Of a DNA stretch of 64,000 nt, positions 43,670 to 54,960 are shown piece after piece. The position numbers were made by a program, and so were the translations under genes. The stretch is from Zopfochytrium polystomum. Taxonomy: Eukaryota > Chytridiomycota > Chytridiomycetes > Chytridiales > Chytridiaceae. The stretch's first letter is position 1; each line of letters begins with the position of its first letter. The notes beneath the pieces were generated by a model. The model saw nothing but the letters and a program-made list of their open reading frames with translations, was not told the origin of the DNA and did no database searches. The stretch spans positions 1 to 64,000 of the forward strand of contig JAIVFJ010000303.1 in assembly GCA_025765615.1 (NCBI GenBank). Reading direction: 5' to 3'.

Positions 43670-46600
43670 GCAGCAGCAGCAGCTGGAGCTGGAGCTGGAG
43701 CCCGACTACCACTACGACGACACCGACTACTACAACTACTACCCACTTACACTACCCTCCGCCACCACCCAATAACAACAACAACAAGCTTTCCAAGCGT
43801 CACTCTCATTCGCACTCCCACTCGCACTCACACTCGCACGCAGACCACGGCAGCGACATCGACAGCAGCGGCGGCGGAGGCGTTGCGGCAGCCCCGCTGG
43901 CTGACGATCTTTCCAAGGAGAAGGAGGAGAAGGAGGAGGAGGCGGATGTGAAGAAAGCCGCCGATGACCCCCCTGCCGCGGTGTCTGAGAACACTCACCA
44001 CCACAACGACGACGACGGCGCCAAGAACACCACCACAAACACAACCACTCCTCCAGAGGTGCCGCACCAGCACCAGCACCAGCACCAGCACGTGCACTCG
44101 GGACACTCCTCTGCCGCCGATCTGGCGGCCGCTGCTCCCAGTCTACCCCGGCCGCAGACGCCGGCCGGCGTGTTCGGTGCAAAAGCTGCCTCCTCCACCA
44201 ACGCCCTCCCGCCGGGCGTCACCCTCGCGGTGCTCTTTGGCAACGACCACAAGACCGCCGCCGTCGTCTTCTTGGCTGCGCTGGTCGCCGTCGTCCTGAT
44301 TGCCGCCAGTGCCTCCGCTGCCTGGAACCGAGCGGTCCTCGCCGTCCCGGCCCCCCCCCCCGCCCTCTAGATCGGCGTCAGCGTCAGACGGCGACTTGGG
44401 CATCGACGACGACGACACCGACGACAACGGCGACGTCGTCAAATCCCCGAGGCAGCCGCCGGCCTCGGCCGCAGCGACCGCCTTCCGCCGCCACTCTGCC
44501 AACGCCTCATCCACCCGCGGTCTCTACGCCAACCCGCCCTCCTCCGTCGAGGAAGATGACTCGCCAACGACCGGCCAGAGCAGCAGCAAAAGGAGAAGCA
44601 GGACCGCCGCGGATCTGACCCGCTGGAGCACACTCGCCCGCGATACTCCCACGTCGCCCTCCTGATCCACAAGGCCTCCCTCTTCACCCTCCACGTCCCC
44701 GTGCCCGTCCGCGGCCTCTCCGTCACCCTCACCCTCGCCAACGCCATCGTCTTTGCCGTCCTCTTTGCCCTCTTTTTGCTCTTCACCGCCGGAACCTCAA
44801 CCTCGCTGCTCTACGACGCGGGTTTCCCCCGCTTCGGCTACCTGGGCTTGTGCTGCTTCGCCGTCCTCATGCTGCTGCCCATGCGGAACTCGCCCCTCGA
44901 CGCCCTCCTCGAGTTTCCCCTCCACCGCGCGCTCGCGTGGCACCGCTGGATCGGCGTCGGCTTTGTCGTCGTCACCGCCCTTCACGGCGGGTTGTACTTT
45001 CGAGAGTGGATGTACTACTGTAAGCGCGCTCAAAACCCTTGTGGACCACTTTTACGTTGAAGAAGCCCCCTAACTGGAACCTCTTGAAACACTCCCCGAT
45101 AACCACCACACAACAAGCCTTTGTGTCCGAAACCCTGACAGAAGAGCCCCGCATCTACTACGGCATCGCCGCCGCCGCCGTCCTGGCCCTCGACTTCCTC
45201 ACCTCCCTCCCCATCGTCCGCCGCTTCGCCTACCCGCTCTTCCGCGCAGTCCACCTCCTCGCCATCCCCGCCCTCCTCGTCTTTATCAACATGCACTCCC
45301 AGGAAGCCCTCCCGTACACTCTCTTCCCCGCCATCATCTACCTCATCGATAGGGCCGTGCGCGCCGTCAAGTCGCGCCGCGCGGCAAAAGTGCTCGAGAT
45401 GGACGCCTTTCAGGAAGAGGAAGAGGAGCAGCAAGCCGGCGGCGGAGGCGGCGGAGGCGGCAAACCGGCCGCCAAAGTCACTCGCCTCCGCATCTGCGCT
45501 CCGCCCGTCTGCTGGGTCGGCGGCTTCGAGCCCGGCCAGTACCTCTACCTCAACGTCGACGAAGCCCGCTTCGGCGAGTGGCACCCCATCTCCGTCGTCA
45601 ACCCCGCAAAGATGCACACGTCGCACGACAACGCCAACGACGGCGACGACTTTGACGCGGTCGAGATCGTCGTCGACGAGGACGACAGCAACGAACAAAC
45701 CGGCCCCACCGTCGCCGCCGCCGACGACGACGACGGCGAACCGCCGTCCTCCACCTGCTGCGCGAAACCCGAAAAGACCGACCCCGCGCCACCAACCCCG
45801 GGCCGCCCCACCGGCGCCCGCACCACCGCGCACCCGCACGACTGCGGCCTCACCCTCATCGTCCGCGGCACCGGCCCCTTCTCCCGCTCCCTCCACGCCG
45901 CCGTCGCCGCCCGCCGCCGCCTCGCCCGCCTCGCACCCTCCCTGGCCCCCCCGCCCCCGCTCTCCGTCCAAATCGAGGGCCCCTACGGCCGCCCCGCGCT
46001 CTCCGCCTCGAGACTCCTCAATGAGAATAAACGCGTCCTCGCCGTCGCCGCGGGTGTCGGGTTCACCCCGGTCGCGAGTTGGGTGCTGTCGGCCGCGAAA
46101 CGGAGGACGGGCGGCGTGAGGATGGGGGAGATTGTCTGGGTGTGGTGCGTCAGGAGGCTCCCTGCGGCGGCGGCGGCGGCGGCGGTGGCTGCAACAAAGT
46201 CGGCAAAGGGGAAACCCGCAGCTACCGCGGTAGACTGGGCGCACAGAGAGATTGCAGAGGCCGTCCGCCTCGGCGTCCGCGTCTGCATCTACGTCACCGG
46301 CGCCGCCGCCGCGACCGCCGTGCCCGCGACCGGGGCCAGCGACGACGACGAGGAGGACGTCGACGGCGAGGACGCGGCCAAGCGCGGGAAGCCCGAGGGC
46401 GGATGGACGCGCGGCGTCGAGATCGTGTACGGAAGGAGACCCGATTTGCGCGAGGTCGTCACAGGGATGAAGGCACCCGGAGTCGACGTCGGCTTGTTTG
46501 GTGAGCCGTTTTTTCGTCCCCGCCAAACCCCTGCCGGTGAATGTGACTGACCACATTCTCGATAACATAAAAAAAAAAAAAATACAACACAGTTTGCGGC

Positions 46601-46696
46601 CCAACGTCCCTCGTCGTCGACGCTCGCAACGCCGCAGCCAGCTGCTCCGACCGCTCCGCCTTCGTCCACGTCCATGCCGAGTCGTTCGAACTATGA
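43608..46696 (+). CDS. Ferric/cupric reductase (FRE/NOX family) with a His-rich N-terminal region
   Basis: Exons 43608-45019, 45118-46500 and 46593-46696. Reduces metal outside the membrane using cytosolic NADPH, via FAD and two hemes. N-terminus: Gln tract, then HSHSHSHSHSHSHADH and HQHQHQHQHVHSGH, possible metal ligands. Membrane domain: HRALAWHRWIGVGFVVVTALHG and YPLFRAVHLLAIPALLV...NMH carry the paired heme histidines. FAD motif GEWHPISV (HPxS), NADPH motifs GVGFTPVASW and the C-terminal VCGPTSLV; end HAESFEL. Long Asp-rich and Pro-rich inserts lie in the FAD domain. Frame breaks occur near 43751 (CCC), at a C12 run (about 44350) and near 44573. Confidence 0.82.
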
Positions 46697-47083
46697 AGTA
46701 TCTCACTAACTTGACAAAAGACACACCCGCTTCGCCCTTCCCACTCCCCACAACCCAAGAAGAAGAAAAAAGCCAATGGCGAGTCGTATGAGGCGAGGCG
46801 TCCCCGGAAACAGGGAAGAAAGAAATAAAAAACGAAAATTGGAAAGACTACGAATGGAAGCGACCTATTCGTCGCTTGGCTCCCCATACGGAAAAAAAAA
46901 GAGGGCTTGGAAATACCTCAACGCGGAAGGGAGGAAAAACTAGTTGGCTTCCTGTTGCCTGTGGAAAGAAGCGAGTGAAAGTACTTTCGAAGGCTCAAAT
47001 ACCAGTATTTCCAGTCCAAGTCGGACAGCTTTCTTAGACTTGAATTCGTGTTCACTCTTCAAAAATGAAGAGTAATAATAGTC
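46697..47083. other. Intergenic
   Basis: 3' flank of the ferric reductase and 3' flank of tRNA-Glu. Nothing else seen. Confidence 0.4.
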
Positions 47084-47155
47084 CTCCCCGGCGGGGAATC
47101 GAACCCCGATCGCCACCGTGAGAGGGTGGAATCTTAACCATTAGACGACCGAGGA
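47084..47155 (-). tRNA. tRNA-Glu (anticodon CTC)
   Basis: 72 nt, intronless. Acceptor TCCTCGG/CCGGGGA (one G-T pair), box A TCGTCTAATGG, anticodon stem CCACC/GGTGG with loop CTCTCAC, T arm CGGGG-TTCGATT-CCCCG. Box B GGTTCGATTCC is perfect. Confidence 0.93.
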
Positions 47156-47639
47156 CTGAATCAATTTATGCAGTTTGCAGATAAGTCGTTTCTTTGTCAT
47201 AGTGGATGACAAGGGTAGACGCACCTTCTTATTACTATTACGCAGGCGGATCTTATTTCTCTTTTGAGCCGAAGCTCGTTCAAAGATGGTATGCCTTTTA
47301 ATTATCGTTTTTTTTTCCCAGTGGTGCGACAACGGCCGCAAATGGTGGCGAGTTGTTGTCGCACCAACTAAACAAAGTCAAATCTTCAGTCTTGCATCGC
47401 ACAATGGCGTCAAGCTCGCCGCGTTCTGGAAGCCTTGTATGCGGAGTGTCTCCTGCCTGCCCTCTTGTTAATCCCGCCGCCACCTCCCTCCACACTCCCC
47501 AAAGGCCGCACCGCTCCGAAGCTGCCGGCGCTTCTCCCAGCGCCATCTTACCGTCTTCCGAGCATCCATCGCTGCGATTTGCGTTGCAGCGTCGTCTTTG
47601 CACGCTTTTGCTGCCAGCTCCGCTACAGCTACAGGTGCG
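47156..47639. other. Upstream region of the carboxypeptidase gene, start exon not fixed
   Basis: A hydrophobic stretch IAAICVAASSLHAFAAS at about 47570-47620, followed by a GTGCGTGG donor, looks like the secretory signal of the downstream peptidase, but no ATG is in frame nearby. An indel or a further exon upstream is probable. Confidence 0.35.
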
Positions 47640-49561
47640 TGGACTATTCAAGGGGGTTTAGCTGACCATTCTTTGCGAAGATTCCGCAAAATATGCAGTC
47701 ACCGGCCTCCCCTTCTCCTCCGCCACAACCATCAACGGACAATACGCCGGATACATCCCAGCGGTGAGGTTGTCTACGCTTTGTGCACCCTTGAAAAACA
47801 CCAACCCCTCTCCCCAGCCCACGTCCACAGACTCTGCGGCCCAGCTCTTCTTCTGGTACTTGCCTTCGACCAACGCGTCCTCGCAGGAGCTGGTCGTCTG
47901 GCTGAACGGAGGGCCGGGCTGCTCGTCGCTGATCGGCTTGTTCGAAGAGAACGGACCGGTGCTGTTTCAGAACGACTCGACGACCGCGGAGAACAAGTAC
48001 TCGTGGAACGCAGTCGCGAGCATGCTGTACGTCGACCAGCCGGTCGGCACGGGGTTTTCAACGGGGAACACGGTGCCGTCGACGGCTAACGAGGCGTGTG
48101 ATGGAAAAATGAGTGAATGAGGGCATGTCTTCGATGAACTAACCCTTTGAGTCGCTTCACTATCACACAAATCAACACCCTCTCCCCCGATCGATAAAAG
48201 GTTGTCGCAACGTTCTTGTCGTTCCTCGACAACTTTTACAAGGTCTTTCCAGCCCTCAAAACCTACAGCCTGTACCTCACCGGGGAGTCGTTTGCAGGCT
48301 TTTACATCCCCAACATTGCCTACGGCTTCGTCAACAATCCCCAGCTGTCGGACGGGTCCCTCGTCAAGCTCAAAGGAATCGCCGTGGCCAACGGTTTGTA
48401 CGACACCGCGAATCAAGACAGCTTTCAAAGTACGGAATAATCACGCAGATAGATAGCAGTGGAAGTAGTTTGTTTGACACCCCCCAAACCTGCACCTCTT
48501 TGAACCCCGTCCCTTGCAGGCACAATCAACGACGTCGACTTCCTTCGCGACTCCAACTTTTTCGGCACCGACACCGCCGCGCTCGCGAAAGCCGGTGCGC
48601 TGGCGCAAAAGTGCCTCTACGCCACCCAGCAAAACGTCTCGGGCCTCTCATACCAGTAAGCGAAGTGAAAATCGCAGCTTGCTCTGTGCAAAAGTCTCAC
48701 AAACCACACCCTCCCCACCCCGGAGGTGCGACATGACGGCGTACGTCCAGAGCTGGGAGACCGCAAACAACTTGGACAAGTGCGTAACCGAGATCGATCA
48801 GCCTTGCAACTATTTGGCCGGGGCCGCCAATGCGAGGGCTGCCTTTCTCAATGTGAGAGCGGATGCCCTTAATCTTTTGCCACGTGTGATTGGGGTGAAA
48901 CGGCCAATAAAAAAAAAAAACAGAAAAAATCCACCCAATCTGCAATCCACGTCGCCGCTGGGTCGACGTGGACAAGCTGCGGAGGCACGCTCAACGCGCT
49001 CCGGAATAACCCGACCCCCGAGGCGCGGACCATCATCCCCAAGCTCGTCGACGCCGGGATACCGGTCCTGCTCCTCGACGGCGACCGCGACTTTGTGTTC
49101 CACTACGTCGGCGCGGAGAGGGCCATCGGAAACATGACGTCCGTTGTTTTCCTGTTTCTCCCTAAGTGAACCTAAACGCATGTTCCTACGCTTCCCCTAT
49201 TTCCAAAAAATTCCTTCCCCCCCCTCCGGCCGCAAAGATGGTCGTCCCCGCTCACCCTGACCCCTCCGCTCTCCGCCACAACCCTGACCTGGCCGCCGTC
49301 GCTCGCTACCCCCGCGGGCTCCCTGCACACGGCCGGCGACCGCTTCGCGTACATCCGCGTGGCAAAGACGGGCCACAAGATCCCGGACAACCAGCCGGCT
49401 GCGGCGCAGGAGGCGCTGCGGTATCTGATTGGCATGAAGACCACGTACGTGCCGACTACGACGGGCGGAAAGGGCGTCGGGTGGCAATGGGTGGATGGGG
49501 CGCGGCTTTGGCGGGGATGTGCGCGACCGGGGTGCTTGTGTTGGCGGGTTGGTTGTTTTGA
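47640..49561 (+). CDS. Serine carboxypeptidase (peptidase family S10)
   Basis: Six or more exons. Removes C-terminal residues in the vacuole or secretory path. Exon order: [13 protein letters not shown]...GQYAGYIPA (to 47763), then [13 protein letters not shown] with the oxyanion motif [17 protein letters not shown] (from 47818), the catalytic Ser in [14 protein letters not shown] (about 48285), [11 protein letters not shown], the catalytic Asp in [19 protein letters not shown] and the catalytic His in [13 protein letters not shown]. The C-terminus [22 protein letters not shown] is a hydrophobic tail (Kex1-like anchor or GPI signal), reached only through a one-base shift near 49485. A second frame inconsistency lies at the intron near 48095-48200. 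Confidence 0.82.
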
Positions 49562-50091
49562 CGGTACGCTTTGGAGCCACTCTCCGTTGAGTTGTCGTCT
49601 TGCTTTACTGTTCTACTTTTGTCCCTCCTATTATTTTATCGGCGTCTGGTTGGTCAATTCTAGTCCAACGAAGCTCCTCGCTGAAAAGCGACTTTTTTCA
49701 ATGCCGGCGAGGGCCAGTCGTAGATAAACCCTCGACTTCCAGTCCCTCCAACGACCCTGCTCGACCGAATCCTGAACATCGAGGATTTCAACAATGTTGA
49801 CGATTGTCGGAATGCGATGGTGTTGAAGTCCATGTCGCACGTGTGGAGGGTCGTGCTGGTTGTGTTCGTGCAGGTGGGCATGTGGTGTAAGAGGAGCATA
49901 ATGTTTTTTATCCTTCGCCCTATTCCATCCATCGTTCGTACATACACTGTAAAAGGCGTCTACAACTTATGCTATGTGGAATATATTGAACTGTGGAAAG
50001 ACGAGCAGAACAAACTATGAGGATGGAAGTCGGATTGGAAGAAAGGAAAATCGCTGAGCACGGCCTCAACGACTAAATGCTCAAAATGAAT
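49562..50091. other. Intergenic with one unassigned coding-like exon
   Basis: At about 49745-49871 (+) the frame TLLDRILNIEDFNNVDDC then MVLKSMSHVWRVVLVVFVQ has an acceptor-like CTTCCAG before it and a CAG/GTGGGC donor-like end. It reads like a real exon, but I found no partner exons and no family. Confidence 0.35.
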
Positions 50092-50520
50092 TCAGGCTGC
50101 TAAGGGATCCAACCACTGCGAAGCCACCGGCGCAATCCGCCCAGAAAACTCAGACAAAAGCCTGCATCGCAAATGCTTCTTCGCGTGTCGTCGAGTTTTT
50201 GCCGTTCCCCGGCGCCGTCGACGTTTTCGTCCGTCCCGGCGGCTCATTTTGGCGTCAACATCGTTTTTTGTCTGTGATTCAGTGGAGATTGTGTCCCGCG
50301 AGGGTGGTGTACAGAACCGGCGGCTTCTTCTCGCTCGTCTTGCGGGGCTTTCCGATTGGCGACGCGGTTGTCGTGCGACAAAGAGGGCGAGGAGGGCGTC
50401 GAGCGGGGGAAGCGGGTCCATCGAGGACACGGACGAGACGTTGGAAAGACGGCGTGGGCGGAGCAAGGGGCTCTCGGTCGAGAAGGAGGCGGTGGTGGGG
50501 ACGGCGAGCGTGGTGGTCAT
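50092..50520 (-). CDS. Small basic Ser/Arg-rich protein, unrecognised
   Basis: 142 residues from ATG 50520, no intron. N-terminal low-complexity region has RRLSNVSSVSS and RRQSESP, resembling basophilic kinase sites. The middle and C-terminal parts are strongly basic (RRDGRKRRRRRGTAKTRR, nuclear-localization-like). End: ASQWLDPLAA. Role unknown. It may be spurious because it is low complexity. Confidence 0.35.
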   Translation of the reverse strand: MTTTLAVPTTASFSTESPLLRPRRLSNVSSVSSMDPLPPLDALLALFVARQPRRQSESPARRARRSRRFCTPPSRDTISTESQTKNDVDAKMSRRDGRKRRRRRGTAKTRRHAKKHLRCRLLSEFSGRIAPVASQWLDPLAA

Positions 50521-51245
50521 TGCTGCTTGGTATAGGAATTGAAGTTGGTTGGGTGAAAGTGTTTGAGAGTGTTGTTCTGAAAGGATGAGACTTCGGTAGT
50601 GCTTGTTGCTGAGCTTGTGGAGAAGGCAGCGCGTCCCGCTTTATATTGCACCGTTCATGTCTGGCAGTTTTCGTCGGGAATGTCCCACGCAGTTCACCCA
50701 CGAATTTGGGGGGTGGTGGTCGTTCAACCAAACAATTCTTTTTCGCGAATTTTTCAGTTCACAGAAAGCTGGCCGTGCCAGTTGCAGTGTTGTGTACCCT
50801 TCCATCTTTCGTCGATGAGGAGAAGTAAACTTTTTAGAAGAATGACGGGTTTGCCCAATAATGATATCATAATAGAAGATCTCGGTTGTCCACATGATAT
50901 CTATCTGTCTGCAGCATACACAGCCAAAGTTCTTGATTCCCATTGATAGACTTGCCCAACTCAGCCGCTCCTTGAGGAAAGGCAGGTGGGTGCAGCAGTA
51001 GCTCGAGGTAGGCCCGCCCGTGAAGTTGGTGGTCGATCGTCCTTGCTGGCGTTCCCCATTGGTACGTTCTGCAGCTGAGCCACTCAAGCGGCACAAGGAA
51101 CCACAACCGTGTGTCAGCGACTACGCCACCCTGGCTTGTCCTCGCTCTGCAATCAGCTAATTCAACCGCAGATAGTTCAACCGCAGGCGGTGAGACCAAA
51201 CTGCAAATTCAACATCCGTGAACTACCCAAGGATTGATCGTAAGC
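50521..51245. other. Intergenic between divergent genes
   Basis: Should contain promoters for the minus-strand basic protein and the plus-strand conserved unknown. No other feature recognised. Confidence 0.35.
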
Positions 51246-53128
51246 ATGAGAGACGAAGCCGCTTCGCCGATGCTATCACCGCCCCCGTCCATGCAGAGGG
51301 ACAGCACCGGCGCCCACGCACGGAGCAATCGTCAACGCCCGGCGAAGATGCAAACACGGCAGCAGCACGCGCAGAGCGCCGCCGCCACGATCACCAAGGA
51401 CCCCGTCGTCGAGGCACTGCTCTACGGCGTGTTCCTCAGCCACACCAGCCCGCTCCGTGTTTTGCGCCGCGACCGCGATGCCCTGGCCCTCATACTGCGA
51501 ACCCATCGCAACAGGAACCTTCTTCAGTTCCTCGACTGGTCCCTCCACGGCTGCTTCCCCGGGCTCGGCCGCGACAACCGCTTCCTCGGTAACGGCGGCC
51601 GCACCGGCGGCGAATTCGATTACGACGACGACGACGAACATGATAACGACGACCGCCAAGACGACAACGAGGAACCGCCGGTTCTCCTTCCGCCCCCGCT
51701 CGTATGGGGTCTGCCTCCCGCAGATCCACCCATGGCTCGCCAGATTACACCCAGCGGCTCTGGCGACTACGGCAACTCGCCGCATCACGCTCAGCATTGT
51801 TGGGACCATGAAAATCGGTGGTGGGCGCGGCTGGTCGGCCGAATCCCGCGCGGCGCGGGCCGCCGAGATTCGCCGCGAGGCCGCGGCGCAGTGGGACTGC
51901 TTTGAGGAACACGTGCTGCGCATGGTCGGCGGGCTCTCGCAGCGCGGCTGGGAGCGCGCTGTGGAGAGGGCGAAAGAAAGAGCAAGGGAGAAGGTGAAGG
52001 CAGAGGAGGATAAGCGGCTGGAGACAGGCTCGGCGCAACCGGACCCGGCATCGGCGAGACCGGCAGGATCATCGCCCTCGCCAACTTCACTCCTTGCTTC
52101 AGCAGAGCAAGAAGCCCGGCTCCAGGCTCTGTTGACAGAGGCGGTGGATCCCGCGCTTCTAGAGCCCTTCCACGTTAACATGCTGCCCATAGAGATGGGA
52201 CACTACTGCAGCCTGCCGGTAAAGTGTCGGCGCTACTCAGGCCTCATTGACCTCTGCTTGCTGCACTGCCGCGGCGAGGTTGGCAAGATCGGCTACCTCA
52301 CTATCGACGAAGGATGGGTCGAGCCAGACGAGACGCAGCGCCGGCCCGGCCTGCACATTGAGGCGCATTGCGAGGTTCTGGAATCAGGTGCCCAGGACAG
52401 CGGCGGCGGTGACAGGCAGTCGATGCAGCTCAAGCAAGAGAGGCTGTGGGGAGTAGGCATCGGTGAGAAGCGTCGTGAAAATTTTTTGAACTACGTTTTT
52501 TCTGACACTCACACGGATTCCAATCAAAGGTCCGGACATCCTCAACATCCAGGGCGGCCTTTTCCAGGCCTCCAACGTCTCAGGATCGTGTCGCGTGTGG
52601 GACTGCATCCTCCGAGACCCGTGCGGCGTGGTCGGCCCGCACGGCAACGTCGAGCACCTGCGCAGCCTGCTGAACCGCGGCGCGCCCGCCTCGCTCGCAT
52701 CCCTGCCGATCCCCGCGGCGCCTCGAACCGAGCTACCTTTCGATCCCGTACACCCCTCGCGCCAGCAGCGGGACCTGCTGCAGAGGAACCCTGCGCCGAA
52801 GCGCGACACGCCCCACCCGGCCGCGGCGGGTGGGGAATCAAGGTCGAAACCTCGGGGCGGCATGACACTGCGAGCGCAAGAGCTCGTGTGGCTGACTGAC
52901 CGCACGCCGCACGAGGCGCTGCCGGTCCGCGACAAGGTGTTTCGCCAGTTCTTTCGGCTGGTGACGAGCAGGGTGACGGTGTGGTACGCGGCCCACTCGA
53001 CGAGGAACGACGAGCGCGGGGTTGTGCCGCCGTCGGACGTGCGAATCGTCGAGGGGGACAAGTTTGCGGGGCCGGGCGGGACGGGGACGGCCAGACGAGC
53101 GACCGCCCAGCCGCTGGCGTTTATCTAG
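51246..53128 (+). CDS. Conserved-looking protein of unknown function (about 605 aa)
   Basis: Exons 51246-52462 and 52530-53128 (67-nt intron), 605 codons after removal of one base around 51660-51700, where an acidic DDDDEHDNDD stretch gives way to RSYGVCLPQIHPWL. Middle: charged coiled-coil-like region (ERAVERAKERAREKVKAEE). The C-terminal half looks like a folded domain: LPIEMGHYCSLPVKCRRY, then QRRPGLHIEAH, LFQASNVSGSCRVWDC, GPHGNVEHLRSLL, WLTDRTPHEALPVRDKVFR and FFRLVTSRVTVWYAAHS. Conserved-type His/Asp residues suggest an enzyme, but I cannot name the family. Confidence 0.6.
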
Positions 53129-53554
53129 CGTATTGACAACTGGGATAGGCGGGCGTTGTTGCCGCGTTCGACAAGACTGTGTGGCCATAGATGTTACCCG
53201 CTCGTAGGAGGTGATCACTGCATTACGGCCTGCCTGAGATGGGTCAACCATCGCCAATAAAGTATTTGTTTCGCGCACAATGTTCACGGGCTGTTCATCT
53301 CCTTCATGCCAGAATGTGAATTCACGCACTCCCTTTGATGGTCATTTCATTTCTGGCTCAAACACGAAAAAAAAACTGAGTCCACCTTACGCACAAAGTC
53401 GATATAATCCACTCTGGCTAGACATTTCGAACAGCCGGGATATCCAGCAAGACTGTCATATTACAATGACCACCGCTTGTTGTCGAGTTGGTTAGAGATG
53501 TCGCCAGAACGTCGCCGAAAACCGCTCCGTTGACTGACTGCTTCTGCGAATTTG
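53129..53554. other. Intergenic
   Basis: 3' flank of the conserved unknown and 3' flank of tRNA-Thr. Nothing else recognised. Confidence 0.4.
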
Positions 53555-53638
53555 TGCCTTCTGCCGGAATCGAACCGACGACCTTATCCTGTCGAATGGG
53601 GTACGAGGGATACGCTCTGCCAGCTGAGCTAAGAAGGC
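53555..53638 (-). tRNA. tRNA-Thr (anticodon CGT) with an 11-nt intron
   Basis: Acceptor GCCTTCT/AGAAGGC, discriminator A, D arm GCTCAGCTGGCAGAGC, anticodon stem TATCC/GGATA. The 18-nt loop is CT-CGT-A plus an 11-nt intron (CCCCATTCGAC) and a final A. Box B GGTTCGATTCC is perfect. Confidence 0.92.
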
Positions 53639-54324
53639 CACGTGATAAGCTATTGTCAGCAAAAAAAAAAAAATTGGTCACGTTGTTGGAAACCTTCCAA
53701 GCAGATGAGGCCAAGCGGAGCACGTACCAAGCAGATCGCTTAATTTTTCTTCTATTGTTAGTATTTGAAGAAAAAAATTTTCCCTGCTTCTTAATGACAC
53801 GTTTCATCCAGAATTTCAATTACAGCGGTTGCCCTTGAAGCTTGCGTTTTGGATCACAATGAATTTCAGATGCACTGGAAGTGTCCAAAATTGGCAGAAA
53901 TTTAACGGGATATAACTTCCTGGGCGCCGTCTGTCATTATTCCATTCTGGTGGTCTTGACCCAAGGCAGCAGTGCTTTCCTGCTATGCAAGAAAAATTGG
54001 ATTCAAAATAGGTCATGTGCCGGCAGCGGGGAGCGTTACCACGGCGTTTTTTTTGTCTGAGGCGCTGTGCGGATGTGTCGTCGTTTGCGCCGATGCGGCC
54101 CCCGGCGGTGTGCACGTTGGTCGGCGGCAGTGCGAAACGTGCGCATCCAGTCTTATTTATCCCACGACTTTGTCCGGTGCTTGGCAACCGCTGAAGCGAG
54201 CGGCTGCACTGTCTCCTTGCCTCTTGTCCATTTTGCAAGCCCGTCGACCCTGTGCTGATGTGGTCGCTTATCTGCAGTCGCCAACGAGTTCTTCGCCTGG
54301 TGACAAAGGCAAAAATGTGCAAAA
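53639..54324. other. Intergenic between tRNA genes
   Basis: AT-richer spacer. No coding region recognised. Confidence 0.4.
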
Positions 54325-54396
54325 GGGGCTCACCGGGGATTGAACCCGGGACCTCCTCCACCCGAAGGAGGAATCATACCACTAGACCATGAACCC
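54325..54396 (-). tRNA. tRNA-Pro (anticodon CGG)
   Basis: Acceptor GGGTTCA/TGAGCCC, discriminator C, box A TGGTCTAGTGG, anticodon stem CCTCC/GGAGG with loop TTCGGGT, T arm ending GGTTCAATCCC. No intron. Confidence 0.93.
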
Positions 54397-54960
54397 TTGA
54401 GGTGCTTTGTATTCTGCACAAAATAAATATTTATTTTATTCATTCACCAGGACTCTTCCTCATTTCAACCCTCTTTATATTCACCGCCGGCGGCGGTGCA
54501 ACGTGGCAACCAAAAGCAGTCCTTCACTCCACGCGCCTAACCCAACCATCTCGTCGCCTTGTCAGACCAGAGTGGAGCAACATGTTGTAGCTGATTGTGT
54601 CGGCATGATTTCCTCTCAATTCTTGACGTTGTTTGTGTGGTGTTAACAAATTTGTGCAAGCACATCAACAGAACATCTTGCACTCTGAAATCAGCCACTG
54701 AGAAACCAACATGAGCAGTCTCACAACGCGTGCTCCCTTCGAACGGTGACTGGCAGGGTGGACTATGCTCCAATGGCGACCACGGAGTTAAGGCGACTGC
54801 GCACCACTATTCACCTGGGTTGGCGCTAATCTCGAAGAAGACGAAGTCCAACCGAACTGTTCGCTCCAGCCGCGTGCAAAATCGGCAAATAATGGTTGCT
54901 TGACGTCGTGCGGTGCCAAACGAATGGATATTAATTTTTCAGTGACACCGTCACTGGTAT
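54397..54960. other. Intergenic upstream of ankyrin gene
   Basis: Shared 5' region of tRNA-Pro (-) and the ankyrin gene (+). Nothing else recognised. Confidence 0.4.
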
